From Halobacillus shinanisalinarum (GTDB lineage: Bacteria > Bacillota > Bacilli > Bacillales > Halobacillaceae), in assembly GCF_022919835.1 (NCBI RefSeq), contig NZ_CP095074.1:3450001-3514000 (forward strand): a stretch of DNA of 64,000 nt, given 5' to 3'. Each line of letters opens with the position of its first letter. Within the stretch, counting starts at the first letter, position 1. Below are positions 1 through 9,405 of this stretch, piece after piece. The notes beneath the pieces are model-generated. The model was not told where the DNA came from and searched no databases. It was given only the letters and a program-made list of their open reading frames with translations. Position numbers and translations under genes: made by a program.

Positions 1-1
1 T

Positions 2-205
2 TCTTATGTAACAGGGTTTTTTTATCCATCCATTGAATAAATTGTTTTTCTTCTTCTCTTAATCCACGTTCTAACCTTTGTTAATTCTCTTTCTATCCGA
101 AAAAATTTTGATTAAAAACCTCTTCTGCATTACGGAATTTACTCGGTGTGTTCTGTTCTAGCCAATAAAAAATTATAGTAAGCATAGCTTTCGCAAATTG
201 GTAGC
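2..205 (-). pseudogene. decayed coding remnant at the window edge
   Basis: On the minus strand one frame reads as protein-like sequence of about 65 codons (AMLTIIFYWLEQNT ... LREEEKQFIQWMDKKT) but it is broken by two in-frame stops, near 80 and 70. The compositional look is coding and the frame is constant, so this is probably the end of a gene that decayed and continues left of the window. I do not recognise the family. Confidence 0.35.
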
Positions 206-415
206 TTGCAACAAAGATTTTGCTCTACTTTTAATACTGTAACTCACTATTCAGGAATACGAACGGGCCATATAGTTTAGTAATCCAGGGAGGGAAATTT
301 GAAATGATGACATGCTAATAGAGGAGTATACGAGCTTTATAGCGAAGTAAGTTTTAAAGGTAAGGGAGGGTGATCGTATGCACAATAGAATCGAATTATG
401 GAGGGAGTTTTTCTA

Positions 416-973
416 TTGCAACAAGCTTTGTTAGTTATTGATGCGCAGCAAGAATTAATTGAAGGTAATCAGAATGAAAAAAGTGTTTTTGAAAAGGGAA
501 AGCTAGTAAAAAATATTAATTTGGTTATAAATAAGGCGATTGAATCCAATTCTTTAGTGATTTTTATGAGGGATAAAGATGTAGTCGGAGGCGAAGGCAA
601 AGGATTTCAAATACATCAGGATATCAAAGTGCCTGCTAACTCAACAATATTTGATAAAGAAGCAACAAATTCATTTTATGGAACCCCATTGTTGAACCAT
701 TTAACAGAAAGTAAGATTGAACATCTAGTTATTATGGGGTGTAAAACAGAACATTGTATTGACACAGCGGTAAGAACTGCCACAGTCAATAACGTTGATG
801 TCACTTTAGTTCAGGATGGACATTCAACGACTGATTCCTCAACTTTATCTGCCGAACAGATCATCATGCATCATAATGAAATACTTGATGGTCATTATAA
901 TGTCGAGCATTTTTCTGATGTTAGAAGTGCTCAAGAAGATTTATTTCAACCTAGACATAATAATTACCGATAA
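416..973 (+). CDS. isochorismatase-family cysteine hydrolase
   Basis: The 185-residue protein matches the isochorismatase-like hydrolase family: VIDAQ near residue 9 supplies the catalytic Asp, and GCKTEHCIDT carries the nucleophile Cys at about residue 114. The family hydrolyses small amides or vinyl ethers (nicotinamidase, isochorismatase and others); the substrate here is unknown. I place the start at TTG 416, which sits about 10 bases after a GGAGGG site and gives the family's typical N-terminus (MQQALLVIDAQ). The ATG at 398 precedes that ribosome site. A second ribosome site with an ATG at 377 opens only an 18-codon frame that overlaps this start, perhaps a relic. A hairpin terminator follows at 1039. 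Confidence 0.85.
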   Translation: MQQALLVIDAQQELIEGNQNEKSVFEKGKLVKNINLVINKAIESNSLVIFMRDKDVVGGEGKGFQIHQDIKVPANSTIFDKEATNSFYGTPLLNHLTESKIEHLVIMGCKTEHCIDTAVRTATVNNVDVTLVQDGHSTTDSSTLSAEQIIMHHNEILDGHYNVEHFSDVRSAQEDLFQPRHNNYR

Positions 974-1038
974 CGTTTAATTTTCCGCAATAGGAGCGCT
1001 ATTCCGGAGTAAGGAAATTAAATATTGTACCAAATGTT

Positions 1039-1080
1039 AAATCCATTTTGATCAATCTTTTTTCAAAATGGATTCTTTTT
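1039..1080 (+). terminator. hairpin terminator after isochorismatase-like gene
   Basis: The arms AATCCATTTTGA and TCAAAATGGATT are followed by CTTTTT. Nearly the same hairpin, with the loop inverted, lies at 43313-43354. Confidence 0.75.
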
Positions 1081-1089
1081 ATATGCCGC

Positions 1090-1313
1090 TTTAGCAATTA
1101 TGTACACCATGCTGGATCCTGAAATCGCACTGGTTGGTATTGTCACATCTATGGTAATGTGACAAAAGACCAGGCTACAGCCAATGCTGCTTATTTGATA
1201 CAATTAGCGGATAGAAATGACATTCCTATTATTCCTGGTGCTTCCCAGCCAATTCAACGGGAGGGTGTGACGTTTTACCCGGAAATTCACGGTGAGGAAG
1301 GAATCGGTCCATT
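1090..1313 (+). pseudogene. nucleoside hydrolase relic (internal fragment)
   Basis: This stretch is a diverged copy of the nucleoside hydrolase gene at 38351-39277: it aligns almost base for base with about 38397-38620. It lacks the 5' end with the DPGIDD motif, has a small deletion around 1145 that shifts the frame, and stops abruptly after the segment encoding GEEGIG. It starts within ten bases of the terminator of the upstream gene. Clearly a dead partial duplicate. Confidence 0.85.
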
Positions 1314-1393
1314 ATAGTTTGTAGCATAAAGACTTCACATACTGAAGGTTGCACCTAAGGCTACTCAACTGAAAGTAGGGAGATGAGGCCAGT

Positions 1394-1867
1394 ATGAAAT
1401 TAATCATTAATAATATGAATAAAAATCTAGCAACCCATATCCTAAATTGGAAGTATGAAAGACCCTATGATTTTTATAATAATGAAGTAAATGGCGAAGA
1501 AATTAAAGAAAGGCTTGATGGATCGTACTACGCTTTATCCGATGAACAAGGAGAGGTAATTGGTTTCTTTTGTTTTGGAGCTACAGCTCAAATACCAATT
1601 GGAAACCAATATGGTGTGTATAATGAAAATTTTGTGGATATGGGACTTGGGATGAATCCTGATTATGTGGGGAAAGGGCACGGTTATGACTTTTGCTCAT
1701 TTATTATTAACTATATAAGAGAAAACTATGAAGGAACTTCTATAAGACTATCAGTTGCAACGTTTAACAAAAGAGCGATTCATTTATATGAAGAACTAGG
1801 GTTTGTAAAGAAGGGCAAATTCACTACTGATTTCGCAGATTTTATTACTATGATTAAAGAGGTTTAG
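1394..1867 (+). CDS. GNAT family N-acetyltransferase
   Basis: The 157-residue protein has the GNAT fold signature. The acetyl-CoA binding loop is seen as NPDYVGKGHGYDF at about residues 95-107, and the C-terminal strand is FNKRAIHLYEELGFVKKG. It would transfer an acetyl group from acetyl-CoA to an amine; the acceptor is not predictable. The ATG at 1394 is preceded by a GGGAGATGAGG region. It stands alone between the nucleoside hydrolase relic and a MITE-like element. Confidence 0.85.
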   Translation: MKLIINNMNKNLATHILNWKYERPYDFYNNEVNGEEIKERLDGSYYALSDEQGEVIGFFCFGATAQIPIGNQYGVYNENFVDMGLGMNPDYVGKGHGYDFCSFIINYIRENYEGTSIRLSVATFNKRAIHLYEELGFVKKGKFTTDFADFITMIKEV

Positions 1868-2118
1868 CAAAGGTTCTAGACTAATTATGTCTTTCGCAAC
1901 AGGAGTGACGCTTTAATATTGCGTAGTGGTAGACGTTAAGAGGTTAATTATTAAGATGAAATGAGACTTTTTAAGAAAAAGGCGAGAGAGTTTTAAAACC
2001 TATTTTTTCCAGGATGAATCTTGCTTCCGTTTTTAGGGATTTAATTTATGGGTGGTGATCTTATCAATCCCTTCTTTTTACTAGTTTCTCCTTATGACGT
2101 TCTGGTTTTTTTGTATAA

Positions 2119-2392
2119 GAGGTTGTTCAAAAAGTCACCAAATGATAAGAGGCGAATCTCTTCGTTGGCTTGCTTTTGAGGAGCGTGTGCACCTGCGTCT
2201 ACGAGCCTATTCAAAGAAGTAAATTCCTCGGTGCAAGGCAGCGGTGAAGGATATCCTCGGAAGTTGCCTCGCTACTCACGTATTAACAAACATACGTTCC
2301 GATCCTTGTAAAAGAAAATCACTTTTCCTTTGTGCTCAAAATTACGCCGTCTCGACCTTCTTTCTTCTAATTTGGCAACTTTTTGAACACTC
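2119..2392. mobile_element. MITE-like element with terminal inverted repeats
   Basis: The 274-bp element starts GAGGTTGTTCAAAAAGT and ends ACTTTTTGAACACTC, so its ends form inverted repeats of about 22 bp with two or three mismatches. It holds no meaningful ORF. I recall elements of this type in other Bacillaceae genomes (established from memory, not searched). It lies about 130 bp upstream of the small membrane protein gene at 2524 and may have displaced that gene's promoter and start. Confidence 0.7.
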
Positions 2393-2523
2393 ACTATAAG
2401 GAAATTCTATTTTAAAAAAAGTTCCAAATTAAACGTAAGGGGTTATTAGACGAGGACAGGAAAAGACTATACATAGTACTTGAATCTTTAATCTATATAC
2501 TTATTATTGGATACATTTTTTTC

Positions 2524-2715
2524 ATGAACGTAAACTTTTGGAGTGTAATGCCTCCCCCAATGTTTTTACTATTTAGCGCAATATTTTTATTAAGAGGTAT
2601 CGAAGAATTGAAGGAAGACAAGGAGTCAATGGCTTACTATTACGAATGGTTTTTAGCTTCATTCATTTTAATTATGTTTATAATTAGCTTCGTGAATGAA
2701 TTATTGAAATTATAG
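2524..2715 (+). CDS. small membrane protein
   Basis: A 63-residue (or longer) hydrophobic protein with two predicted membrane segments (about residues 8-23 and 44-58). The frame is open upstream to 2416 and that extension also encodes a hydrophobic helix (YIVLESLIYILIIGYIFF), so the natural protein probably began earlier, but no ATG, GTG or TTG exists there. The MITE-like element ending at 2392 may have removed the start. Family not recognised; it could be a pseudogene. Confidence 0.5.
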   Translation: MNVNFWSVMPPPMFLLFSAIFLLRGIEELKEDKESMAYYYEWFLASFILIMFIISFVNELLKL

Positions 2716-2794
2716 AGAAATGGTGTTTTGGCGAAAACATACAGGCTGTTGGGGTTCAGAATGATTATTTATTATTTTGCTACGTCTCTTCCGA

Positions 2795-3988
2795 TCAGCC
2801 ACGATTTAGTAATTTTTTTGACAAAGGGTGTATTCCTATACTTTGAACGACTAAAGAGAGCAAGACAGCAGCAAATGTCAGAGAGAGTATTAATTCAGTG
2901 CCTTGTGCTTCTTGTGCCTGAAGATTTAAGATCAAGAAGACAGACATAGATCCTTTCAATCCTGACCAGCTAAGAAGGAGGGATTCTCTCCAGTTGATTG
3001 TGTGTCTCCACACTGGAAAGGTCTGAGTCGCACCGGCAATAATAAGAAATCTTACCAATAAAGATGCGACAAATATTAGGGAGGCCAGTACCCAATAATC
3101 AAATGCAAGATAGCTGGTAGATTCAACCCCAATGAGTAAAAATAATAAAGATAATATAGAGATCTCTACAACGCTCCAGAAACCGTCCAGTGATTCACGG
3201 AAATGGTCTTCTTGTAGGGAGCGGTTAAATTCAAATGAAAGCATGATGCCAGCAAAAACGGTGGCCAATACCCCGGACACACCGAAATGCTCTGCAGTAT
3301 TAAAAATTCCATAAGCAAGAACAATACTTAGCATCACTTGGTATTCTTTGTGATGGGTAATGTGTATAGCCTTACTAAACAGCCACCCAAATACTAACCC
3401 GATAAGCATTCCTCCGATAGATACAAATAAAAATTCACCTAGGAAAGAACGAATAGAAAAAGTCTTATCATGAAGAAATATACTTAAAATCACTGTGAAT
3501 ATGACGATACTTGTTCCATCGTTAATCAGGGATTCACCTTCTACTACATCAGCCATCATCTCGTCTCCGGAAGATTTCTTAAGAATGGAAACGATGGAAA
3601 CAGGGTCTGTTGGGGTAAGCATAGCTGCAATTAACATAGACCCAACCAATGATAGTGATACAAAAAGACCGCTCACGACATAGATTGTCCAACCTAAGAA
3701 AAGGACCGTGAGCATGATTCCTATGGTAGCCAAGAAGCTTATAATCCCGGCATTCCTTTTAAGGGCGTTGGGAGAAAACCGATAGGCTGAAGTAAAAAGC
3801 AAGCCCGGTAGAAAGACATGATAAATCATGTCTTTAGTAACTTCAATGGAAGAAAAATAGGGGATAAAGGAGAGCCCAATACCGACAACGATCAATATAA
3901 GTGGCACAGGGAAATTCTCTTTCTTTTTATCAATGGTGAAAATGATGTAGCCGATAAACAATAAAATCATGATTGGTGTTGTCGCCAT
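2795..3988 (-). CDS. CPA1-type Na+/H+ antiporter
   Basis: A 397-residue membrane protein with about 11-12 hydrophobic segments. The CPA1 hallmarks TPTDPVSIVSIL (about residues 125-136) and EGESLINDGTSIVIF (about 151-165) are present; the Asp residues in these motifs bind and translocate cations. It should exchange cytoplasmic Na+ (or K+) for protons in the cytoplasmic membrane, fitting a salt-adapted host. It lacks the long cytoplasmic tail found in some larger CPA1 members. The ATG is preceded by GGGAGA at 7-8 bases. Confidence 0.9.
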   Translation of the reverse strand: MATTPIMILLFIGYIIFTIDKKKENFPVPLILIVVGIGLSFIPYFSSIEVTKDMIYHVFLPGLLFTSAYRFSPNALKRNAGIISFLATIGIMLTVLFLGWTIYVVSGLFVSLSLVGSMLIAAMLTPTDPVSIVSILKKSSGDEMMADVVEGESLINDGTSIVIFTVILSIFLHDKTFSIRSFLGEFLFVSIGGMLIGLVFGWLFSKAIHITHHKEYQVMLSIVLAYGIFNTAEHFGVSGVLATVFAGIMLSFEFNRSLQEDHFRESLDGFWSVVEISILSLLFLLIGVESTSYLAFDYWVLASLIFVASLLVRFLIIAGATQTFPVWRHTINWRESLLLSWSGLKGSMSVFLILNLQAQEAQGTELILSLTFAAVLLSLVVQSIGIHPLSKKLLNRG

Positions 3989-4019
3989 TTTATATTTCTC
4001 CCGTCTTCCAGTTTAAAAG

Positions 4020-4049
4020 AATCAGGAATGAACAGATTCATTCCTGATT
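4020..4049 (-). terminator. perfect hairpin downstream of DUF2254 gene
   Basis: A perfect 13-bp inverted repeat (AATCAGGAATGAA and its complement) with a 4-base loop; on the minus strand it is followed by CTTTT. It separates the DUF2254 gene from the antiporter, so the two are probably not one transcript. Confidence 0.65.
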
Positions 4050-4124
4050 AAATAGCTTATACCGCTAACTTGTATTTAAACACTTACCTTCTATAAAAAG
4101 AGTTTCTACACTAGGGAATAATAG

Positions 4125-5525
4125 TTATTCTTTAAACGAGACTTCTGAATGCTTTGATATTTTTTTAGTAAGGTTCTTGTAATTTTCCTCATATCCCGTT
4201 GTTTTTGCGATATTAAAAAGCGCGCTATAAAACTTCCTATTATCTAGGTGATGCATATATTCATATTTGAATCCACTGGCTGTATATGTGGCAAAATCCC
4301 AGACAGCTTGGTGGTCTCGTTTGCTCACTCCTTGAGCAATTGCATCTAATACTTTTAAAAATTCAACAGTAATGACCACATTTTCCCTAGCATAATGACG
4401 TATAGAAGCGAATCCAATATATAAATAATCGTCAAAGTCGAGATTCTGTAATATAAGACGAAGGTTATAATCTTTATCCGTTAAATAGGGTGTGAACTTC
4501 GCCTTCTGAGAAATGTGTATAAGTAAATCTCCAATCTCATAAATAGTACTTGAGGCTGTTTTGGGATCATCATTCCCCAGGGCACGAATTGCAATTTCAA
4601 CAAATTTATTAATACTGTATTCAATATCCTGAATTTCTGTTTGGCTCTTGCCGATATGAAACATGTTTTTATAGTTAAATTCATTGATGGTCGTGGTCTC
4701 TTTCTTCTTCCAATACGTTAACAAGGGTGTCGAGCCGAAGACGAAATTCCCTACTTTGTATTCTAACCGTATAATGAGATCATCCTTACAAGCTGCCTCA
4801 ATCAATGGAACAAAATCAACGGTTTGTAAATAGCCCGACTGATCAATGGCTATTTGGTGTCCCTCGGATTCTGGAAGTTGACCATTGATCATTTTGGCGT
4901 CCTCTACCCTGTAAGGCTCAAGCTCACTAAGTAAGGAATTCTCAATAATATCAACGGATTCCCTTTTCATATCCCCAGTCATATTCGACACTTGCAGCCA
5001 AGTGACAATGTGGTTAATAAATACAGCAAAAGCTGCTAAAGATAATACAGTCAGTAATGTGGCTGTAACCGGGATCAAAGAATATTGGGAAGCTGTTTCG
5101 CCGTTAAGGAACAGTAGACAGAGCAATACATACAGGAAGCTCCCGTTAAAAATCCCCAGTGTTCGCTGTGTCACTTTGGTCATCATAAAATTCTTTAGTA
5201 TTCTCGGTGAAAATTGAACAGCGAAAGTAGTCAAAGCTGTTAACATTCCATAAAAGGTGAAGGACGTTAAGGATAAAAGCCCAGTTGTCAGTGTGCTTAA
5301 TATGGTACTGGTCAATTGAAAACCTGCACTCAGAACAGAAGGGATCATGTTGCCAAACTCCATCTTCAGGTCTGCCCATACAGTTACGACAAAGAGCAGC
5401 AGGGATAATCCTGCATAAATGATGGGTGTCACCCAGAGGTTAGAGTAAATCTGGTGCCATTTCTCTCTTTTAGACATATTTTTATATTTTTTAATTTTTG
5501 CTTGGAGTTTTTTTCGATTCTTCAC
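4125..5525 (-). CDS. DUF2254 membrane protein, copy A
   Basis: A 466-residue protein of the DUF2254 family. The N-terminal third has four hydrophobic segments (about residues 33-50, 65-85, 95-110 and 125-160), and the rest is a soluble domain with conserved blocks such as VFGSTPLLTYW and ALGNDDPKTA. The family's function is unknown. The paralog at 9406-10815 matches closely in both protein and DNA. The start ATG follows GAGTGG at about 8 bases. It is transcribed toward the antiporter but is separated from it by a hairpin. Confidence 0.85.
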   Translation of the reverse strand: MKNRKKLQAKIKKYKNMSKREKWHQIYSNLWVTPIIYAGLSLLLFVVTVWADLKMEFGNMIPSVLSAGFQLTSTILSTLTTGLLSLTSFTFYGMLTALTTFAVQFSPRILKNFMMTKVTQRTLGIFNGSFLYVLLCLLFLNGETASQYSLIPVTATLLTVLSLAAFAVFINHIVTWLQVSNMTGDMKRESVDIIENSLLSELEPYRVEDAKMINGQLPESEGHQIAIDQSGYLQTVDFVPLIEAACKDDLIIRLEYKVGNFVFGSTPLLTYWKKKETTTINEFNYKNMFHIGKSQTEIQDIEYSINKFVEIAIRALGNDDPKTASSTIYEIGDLLIHISQKAKFTPYLTDKDYNLRLILQNLDFDDYLYIGFASIRHYARENVVITVEFLKVLDAIAQGVSKRDHQAVWDFATYTASGFKYEYMHHLDNRKFYSALFNIAKTTGYEENYKNLTKKISKHSEVSFKE

Positions 5526-5762
5526 TTGGCCACTCCTCTATGAACATGGTGTATATTCCCCCCCTATACCTTTTTTTATTAGGTTTTAATCTTTAACAAC
5601 CGTTCGAAATAAAAAAAGAGATAACTTCTCTTCTAAAAGGTTTGTTACCGGGGAGAGGACAAGATCTAACAATTGTAATGATAATGTTAGTATAGCGACA
5701 TGTTCACTTCTACTGATCTATGTTACTATTTTACTCAATCCAAATATTCTTGGAGGGGTAAT

Positions 5763-5954
5763 ATGAGGCAATATCAGGCAGGAGAATTGATAGAGAAGCG
5801 ATGTAGGAAATGCTTTCATGATGAAGCGAAAGTTATGAAGGTGGAACGAAGGGAATTCGAGGAGAAAATGGTCCTCTTCCTCTTGTGTCAGTGCCCGGAG
5901 TGCGGGATGAATGATGATGAGCTTATCCCAGAAGATGAATCTGTAAATAAATGA
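5763..5954 (+). CDS. small zinc-ribbon-like protein
   Basis: A 63-residue charged protein with CRKC (residues 14-17) and CQCPEC (about 43-48), arranged like the two knuckles of a metal-binding ribbon. The ATG at 5763 follows GGAGGGG by about 4-5 bases; an upstream ATG at 5700 has no ribosome site. Role unknown. Confidence 0.7.
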   Translation: MRQYQAGELIEKRCRKCFHDEAKVMKVERREFEEKMVLFLLCQCPECGMNDDELIPEDESVNK

Positions 5955-5965
5955 CTTTATAAATA

Positions 5966-5999
5966 GAAGGGGTTCTTGTTTGATAAAAGCAACCCCTTC
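5966..5999 (+). terminator. hairpin after zinc-ribbon-like gene
   Basis: GAAGGGGTT pairs with AACCCCTTC across a 16-base loop. There is no T-run, so it may be weak. The 600 bp that follow to 6612 hold one dispersed repeat and no gene that I can support. Confidence 0.45.
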
Positions 6000-6410
6000 C
6001 TATGCGAAAGCCCTCTGATTTAATTGACTTGTTGGATGAGGGGCAGTGCTGAGAAAGCTCTCCAGATTACTTATAAAAATAGTCTGGAGCAAGCTTTTGG
6101 AAACATATTGTATGTAATCAGACCATGCTTTGAGGTTACGACTGCAAACTAAACAAATAACATGAACTAAAAGGAGTTGTGAAATAGCAGCTTCTTTTTT
6201 GTTCTCGAGCATACTCCATTATCCCGCATAATCAAAAAAACCATCATCAGGGCTATACGATTATAGGTTAATGAAGGAGGAGTAGCAAACCAGGGGCTTC
6301 ACCAATTGCAAAAAATGATTCCTAACCAGAAAGTCAATATATCTTAGTTGAAATTTCTTAAATAATGTCGCGACGTTTATAAAAAATTTACTAGGCTTCA
6401 CCTATAAAGG

Positions 6411-6468
6411 TATTCCGTAATAGGGCCATTATATTGAAGACTTAAATTCGAGATAATGAAGTAATTAA
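6411..6468 (+). repeat. dispersed repeat, GGGCCATTATCTTGAA type
   Basis: Reads TTCCGTAATAGGGCCATTAT, then ATTGAAGACTT and ATTCGAGATAATG. It matches the copies at 11568 and 26162. Confidence 0.7.
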
Positions 6469-6612
6469 AAACTAATTACCTATTAAAGGTGTAATATAGG
6501 GGGCAAGTCAGGAAAATGCGGATTTACAACGATAAGGGGTAGTGCTGATACATATCACAGGTAATTATTGGGGATAGCTAAAGTAATAATACGAGTGAAT
6601 AGGGGTGTTAAA

Positions 6613-7629
6613 GTGGAACAGGGAAAACAGAGAAGGCTGACAGCCACAGAAATATCTCAAATTTGGGCTCAGTATATGAATGATAGTGGCAGCATTTGTA
6701 TGCTAACATACTTTTTAGAAAAGGCTGAGGATGCTGAAATAAAGCCTGTAATTGCTCATGCTTTAGAGATATCTCAATCTCATATACAAAAAGTAACTTC
6801 AATACTTACTGAGGAAAAGAATAAATTACCTCATGGATTTAAGTTGGAGGAGGATGTTGATTTAACAGCTCCCAGACTTTTTTCTGATACCTACGTGTTA
6901 AACTTTATACACAATATGGCTAAAATTGGACTTACTGCTTATTCAGTTAGTTTATCTGTAGCTATAAGAGCTGATATTACAGACTTTTATATGGAATGTC
7001 TTTCTGAGACACAACAGTTATATAAGATGTCAAAGGACTTACTTTTATCAAAAGGTCTATATACAAGACCTCCTTTCTTTCCAAATATAGGGCAATTTGA
7101 ATATGTAGAAACAAAAGGATTCTTTTTAGATTTCTTTGGAGAAAAAAGACCTTTACAGGCTTTAGAGGTAACTAATCTTTACACTAATTTTCAAAGGAAT
7201 GCTTTAGGAGCAGCTACTGTAGCTGGATTTAGTCAGGTTGCACAAACAAAGGATGCAACACAATTCTTTTTAAAACTTATAGATGTTGCAAAAAGGCAGA
7301 CTAAAACATTTGGGGCAAAATTAGAGGAAAGCAATCTCCCTGTTCCATTGTCTTGGGGTTCAGATTTAACAGAAAGTACAGCCTATACCTTTTCAGATAA
7401 ACTCATGATGTACTATACATCTCAATTAATTGCTTTAAGCATTGGTTATTATGGTACAGCAATAGCTCAAAGTCCTAGAGTGGATTTAGCTGTAATGTAT
7501 AACAAGTTATCATTAGAGGTACAAAAACTTTCTGAGAAAGGAGCCAATATAATGATAAACAATAAATGGATGGAACAGCCTCCTATGGCTCCTGACAGAA
7601 TTGAGTTAGCCAAAAGAAATAATTCATAA
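6613..7629 (+). CDS. DUF3231 family protein, paralog 1
   Basis: A 338-residue, mostly helical soluble protein of the DUF3231 family, which occurs in spore-forming Bacilli and has no assigned function. Two similar helical halves can be seen: both contain a TFSDKLMM/FSDTYVLNF-type segment and a KWMEQPP/RPPFFP-type ending (RPPFF near residue 155, WMEQPPMAPDR at the C-terminus). I chose GTG 6613, about 7 bases after AGGGG, which matches the start of paralog 2 (EQGKQ). The gene is rich in ATA and AGA codons compared with its neighbours, which suggests a foreign origin (impression, not calculated). Closely related to 13143-14165, distantly to 15074-16075. Confidence 0.85.
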   Translation: MEQGKQRRLTATEISQIWAQYMNDSGSICMLTYFLEKAEDAEIKPVIAHALEISQSHIQKVTSILTEEKNKLPHGFKLEEDVDLTAPRLFSDTYVLNFIHNMAKIGLTAYSVSLSVAIRADITDFYMECLSETQQLYKMSKDLLLSKGLYTRPPFFPNIGQFEYVETKGFFLDFFGEKRPLQALEVTNLYTNFQRNALGAATVAGFSQVAQTKDATQFFLKLIDVAKRQTKTFGAKLEESNLPVPLSWGSDLTESTAYTFSDKLMMYYTSQLIALSIGYYGTAIAQSPRVDLAVMYNKLSLEVQKLSEKGANIMINNKWMEQPPMAPDRIELAKRNNS

Positions 7630-7771
7630 ATTTTGTGAATCCCTGGCATGTATTGAAAACTAAATAGCCCTCAACACATGCCAGCTAATAGCAAAATATT
7701 CAATCTTAGGGCGCAATTGCTTAATAAGATTACTTATGGACTGGCCGGCTTTTGACGTTCAGTCTATTTTT

Positions 7772-7806
7772 ATCTCAATAGGGTTTACCCTATTGAGATT
7801 CTTTTG
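7772..7806 (+). terminator. hairpin terminator after DUF3231 paralog 1
   Basis: ATCTCAATAGGG and CCCTATTGAGAT form a perfect 12-bp stem with a TTTA loop, followed by TCTTTT. Confidence 0.75.
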
Positions 7807-8155
7807 CAATACGATGATTACGGTGTGATTTTTGTCAATCAGTGAGAAATCATTTGATATTTCTCTTCTTCAACCGTTAGCTGATTTTTATGTGGAAGAA
7901 GATTTGTTCGATAGTCTGGCTCTTTCGTATATATAAAGAAAGGCGCTATCCCCAGATAAGCATCTTTTTGTGGAAGAAAGTAATTGACCTCTAAACTAAC
8001 AAAGTTTATATCTTTTTTTTGTATCAATCTTTGGGATCAATGATGGCTAAAACCTGAAGATGAAATTTCAACGATGATCGTAATTCTAATGTTTGTTTTG
8101 TTGAATTAGTAAGAGGGAATACAAAAGAAGTATAGTAGAGAAGGGAGAGTATGAA

Positions 8156-8332
8156 ATGAGTCATTTTGAAATACAGAAGTCAAGTGATGGACAATTCTTC
8201 TTTTTATTAAAAGCAGGAAATGGCGAGATTATTGTGACAAGCGAGTTGTACACCTCGAAGCAGAGCTGTAATAATGGGATAGAGAGTTTAAAAACAACTC
8301 CAACAGAGGCAGAAGTTCGAGAATTAACTTAA
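8156..8332 (+). CDS. UPF0339 (DUF1508) family protein
   Basis: A 58-residue protein with the family pattern: FEIQKSSDGQFFF near the start, LKAGNGEIIVTSELYTSK in the middle, and CNNGIESLK before an acidic tail. Family members are small beta-alpha proteins of unknown function, usually with two repeats; this one has a single repeat. The ATG at 8156 follows GGGAGAG at a good distance; an earlier ATG at 8151 is stopped after two codons. A strong terminator follows. Confidence 0.88.
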   Translation: MSHFEIQKSSDGQFFFLLKAGNGEIIVTSELYTSKQSCNNGIESLKTTPTEAEVRELT

Positions 8333-8393
8333 AAGGGGTAAACACCTCTCCCAAAAATGTTAAATCTTACAGTGAACAACAGAGTAAAGTAAA

Positions 8394-8437
8394 CAAAAAG
8401 GTTCATGAGGCAATTAGCTTCTCATGAACTTTTTTTG
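8394..8437 (+). terminator. strong rho-independent terminator
   Basis: GTTCATGAG pairs with CTCATGAAC and a run of seven T follows. It serves the UPF0339 gene. Confidence 0.85.
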
Positions 8438-8514
8438 TATTCTCACTTATTCGGTGGGTTATCTTTACGAATGTCTTATGAGTTAAGTTTAAAACATCGA
8501 TAGCCGGGAATGCT

Positions 8515-9051
8515 GTGATTCTGGGTATTTATAATAAACTCAACAAATTATTTGGTATGGAGGTTTTTTCAATATTTACTTTAAGTGACATTCCGATGTT
8601 TTTTGTTAATTTTTTCTTAATTTTACCGATTGTAACACTTGTGCATGAGGCTGGACATGTTTTGGTGGCAAGATTATTTGGAGGGAAAATTAAATTTTGT
8701 ATAGGTACAGGTGAAACCCTTTTAAATATAGGTTCATTAGAAGTGAAAAAGAAATATTTTATGGAAGGATTATGTCAGTATGAAAAACTCACTTACAATA
8801 AAACGTGGGCTCATGTTTCTATTTATTTAGCCGGTAGTATATTTAATCTGGTCGTAATTTTAATAGTAAACTCTTTAATATTTGCTGATATCCTTCCTAA
8901 GAGCTTGTTCTTTAATCAATTTGTTTATTTCTCATTTTATTTTATATTCTTTTCTTTAATGCCATTTAAGAATGACGGTGGGAAGCCCAGTGATGGCATG
9001 GCAGCCTATGAAGTAATTAAATATGGAAAAGCAAAAGATCCGATTGACTAG
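8515..9051 (+). CDS. M50-like membrane metallopeptidase
   Basis: A 178-residue membrane protein with the zinc motif HEAGH (about residues 44-48) inside the second hydrophobic segment, and a later membrane block ending MPFKNDGGKPSDG, which resembles the second motif of site-2 protease-type enzymes (a metal-binding Asp). It is shorter than typical M50 proteins and lacks a PDZ domain. Substrate unknown. The start GTG 8515 has only a weak ribosome site; a start slightly downstream is possible. A fragment of its 3' end is repeated at 10799-10858. Confidence 0.7.
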   Translation: MILGIYNKLNKLFGMEVFSIFTLSDIPMFFVNFFLILPIVTLVHEAGHVLVARLFGGKIKFCIGTGETLLNIGSLEVKKKYFMEGLCQYEKLTYNKTWAHVSIYLAGSIFNLVVILIVNSLIFADILPKSLFFNQFVYFSFYFIFFSLMPFKNDGGKPSDGMAAYEVIKYGKAKDPID

Positions 9052-9405
9052 ATTAATGTACAATCATTTTCATATTAACTGCAGTTAGGTAAAGCAATTA
9101 CCTTCAAGTATATAAACTTTAGTCGTTCAGAATTTTGGTTTGAGTTTTATTATTTATATTCTAATCATTCTTGATTTATAATATTTTTGAAAACTTTTTA
9201 TGATAAATATGTTAATGATTCCCGACTGATTTTTTCTCTATTGTAACGCTGTATAAGTTCCTGCGTTTCTTTATTCCCTTCTATGTATCTAATTTGTGAA
9301 GAAAAGCGCCCGTACAAATAATTTAACCGAAATATCTAGAGAGTTAAAGGGATAAAAAAAGGGTAAGTGGGGAGAACAGGTTATATTAATACAGGGAGTG
9401 AAGTG
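9052..9405. other. intergenic region, no gene seen
   Basis: About 350 bp of AT-rich DNA upstream of DUF2254 copy B. I see no ORF, clear terminator or dispersed repeat in it; it presumably holds the promoter of the downstream gene. Confidence 0.5.

Noticed and set aside
7839..8027. Minus-strand frame of 62 codons (QKDAYLGIAPFFIYTKEP)
   Set aside because: It begins right after a stop, has a TTG without a ribosome site and no recognisable family. It may be the tail of a lost gene, but I cannot support it.
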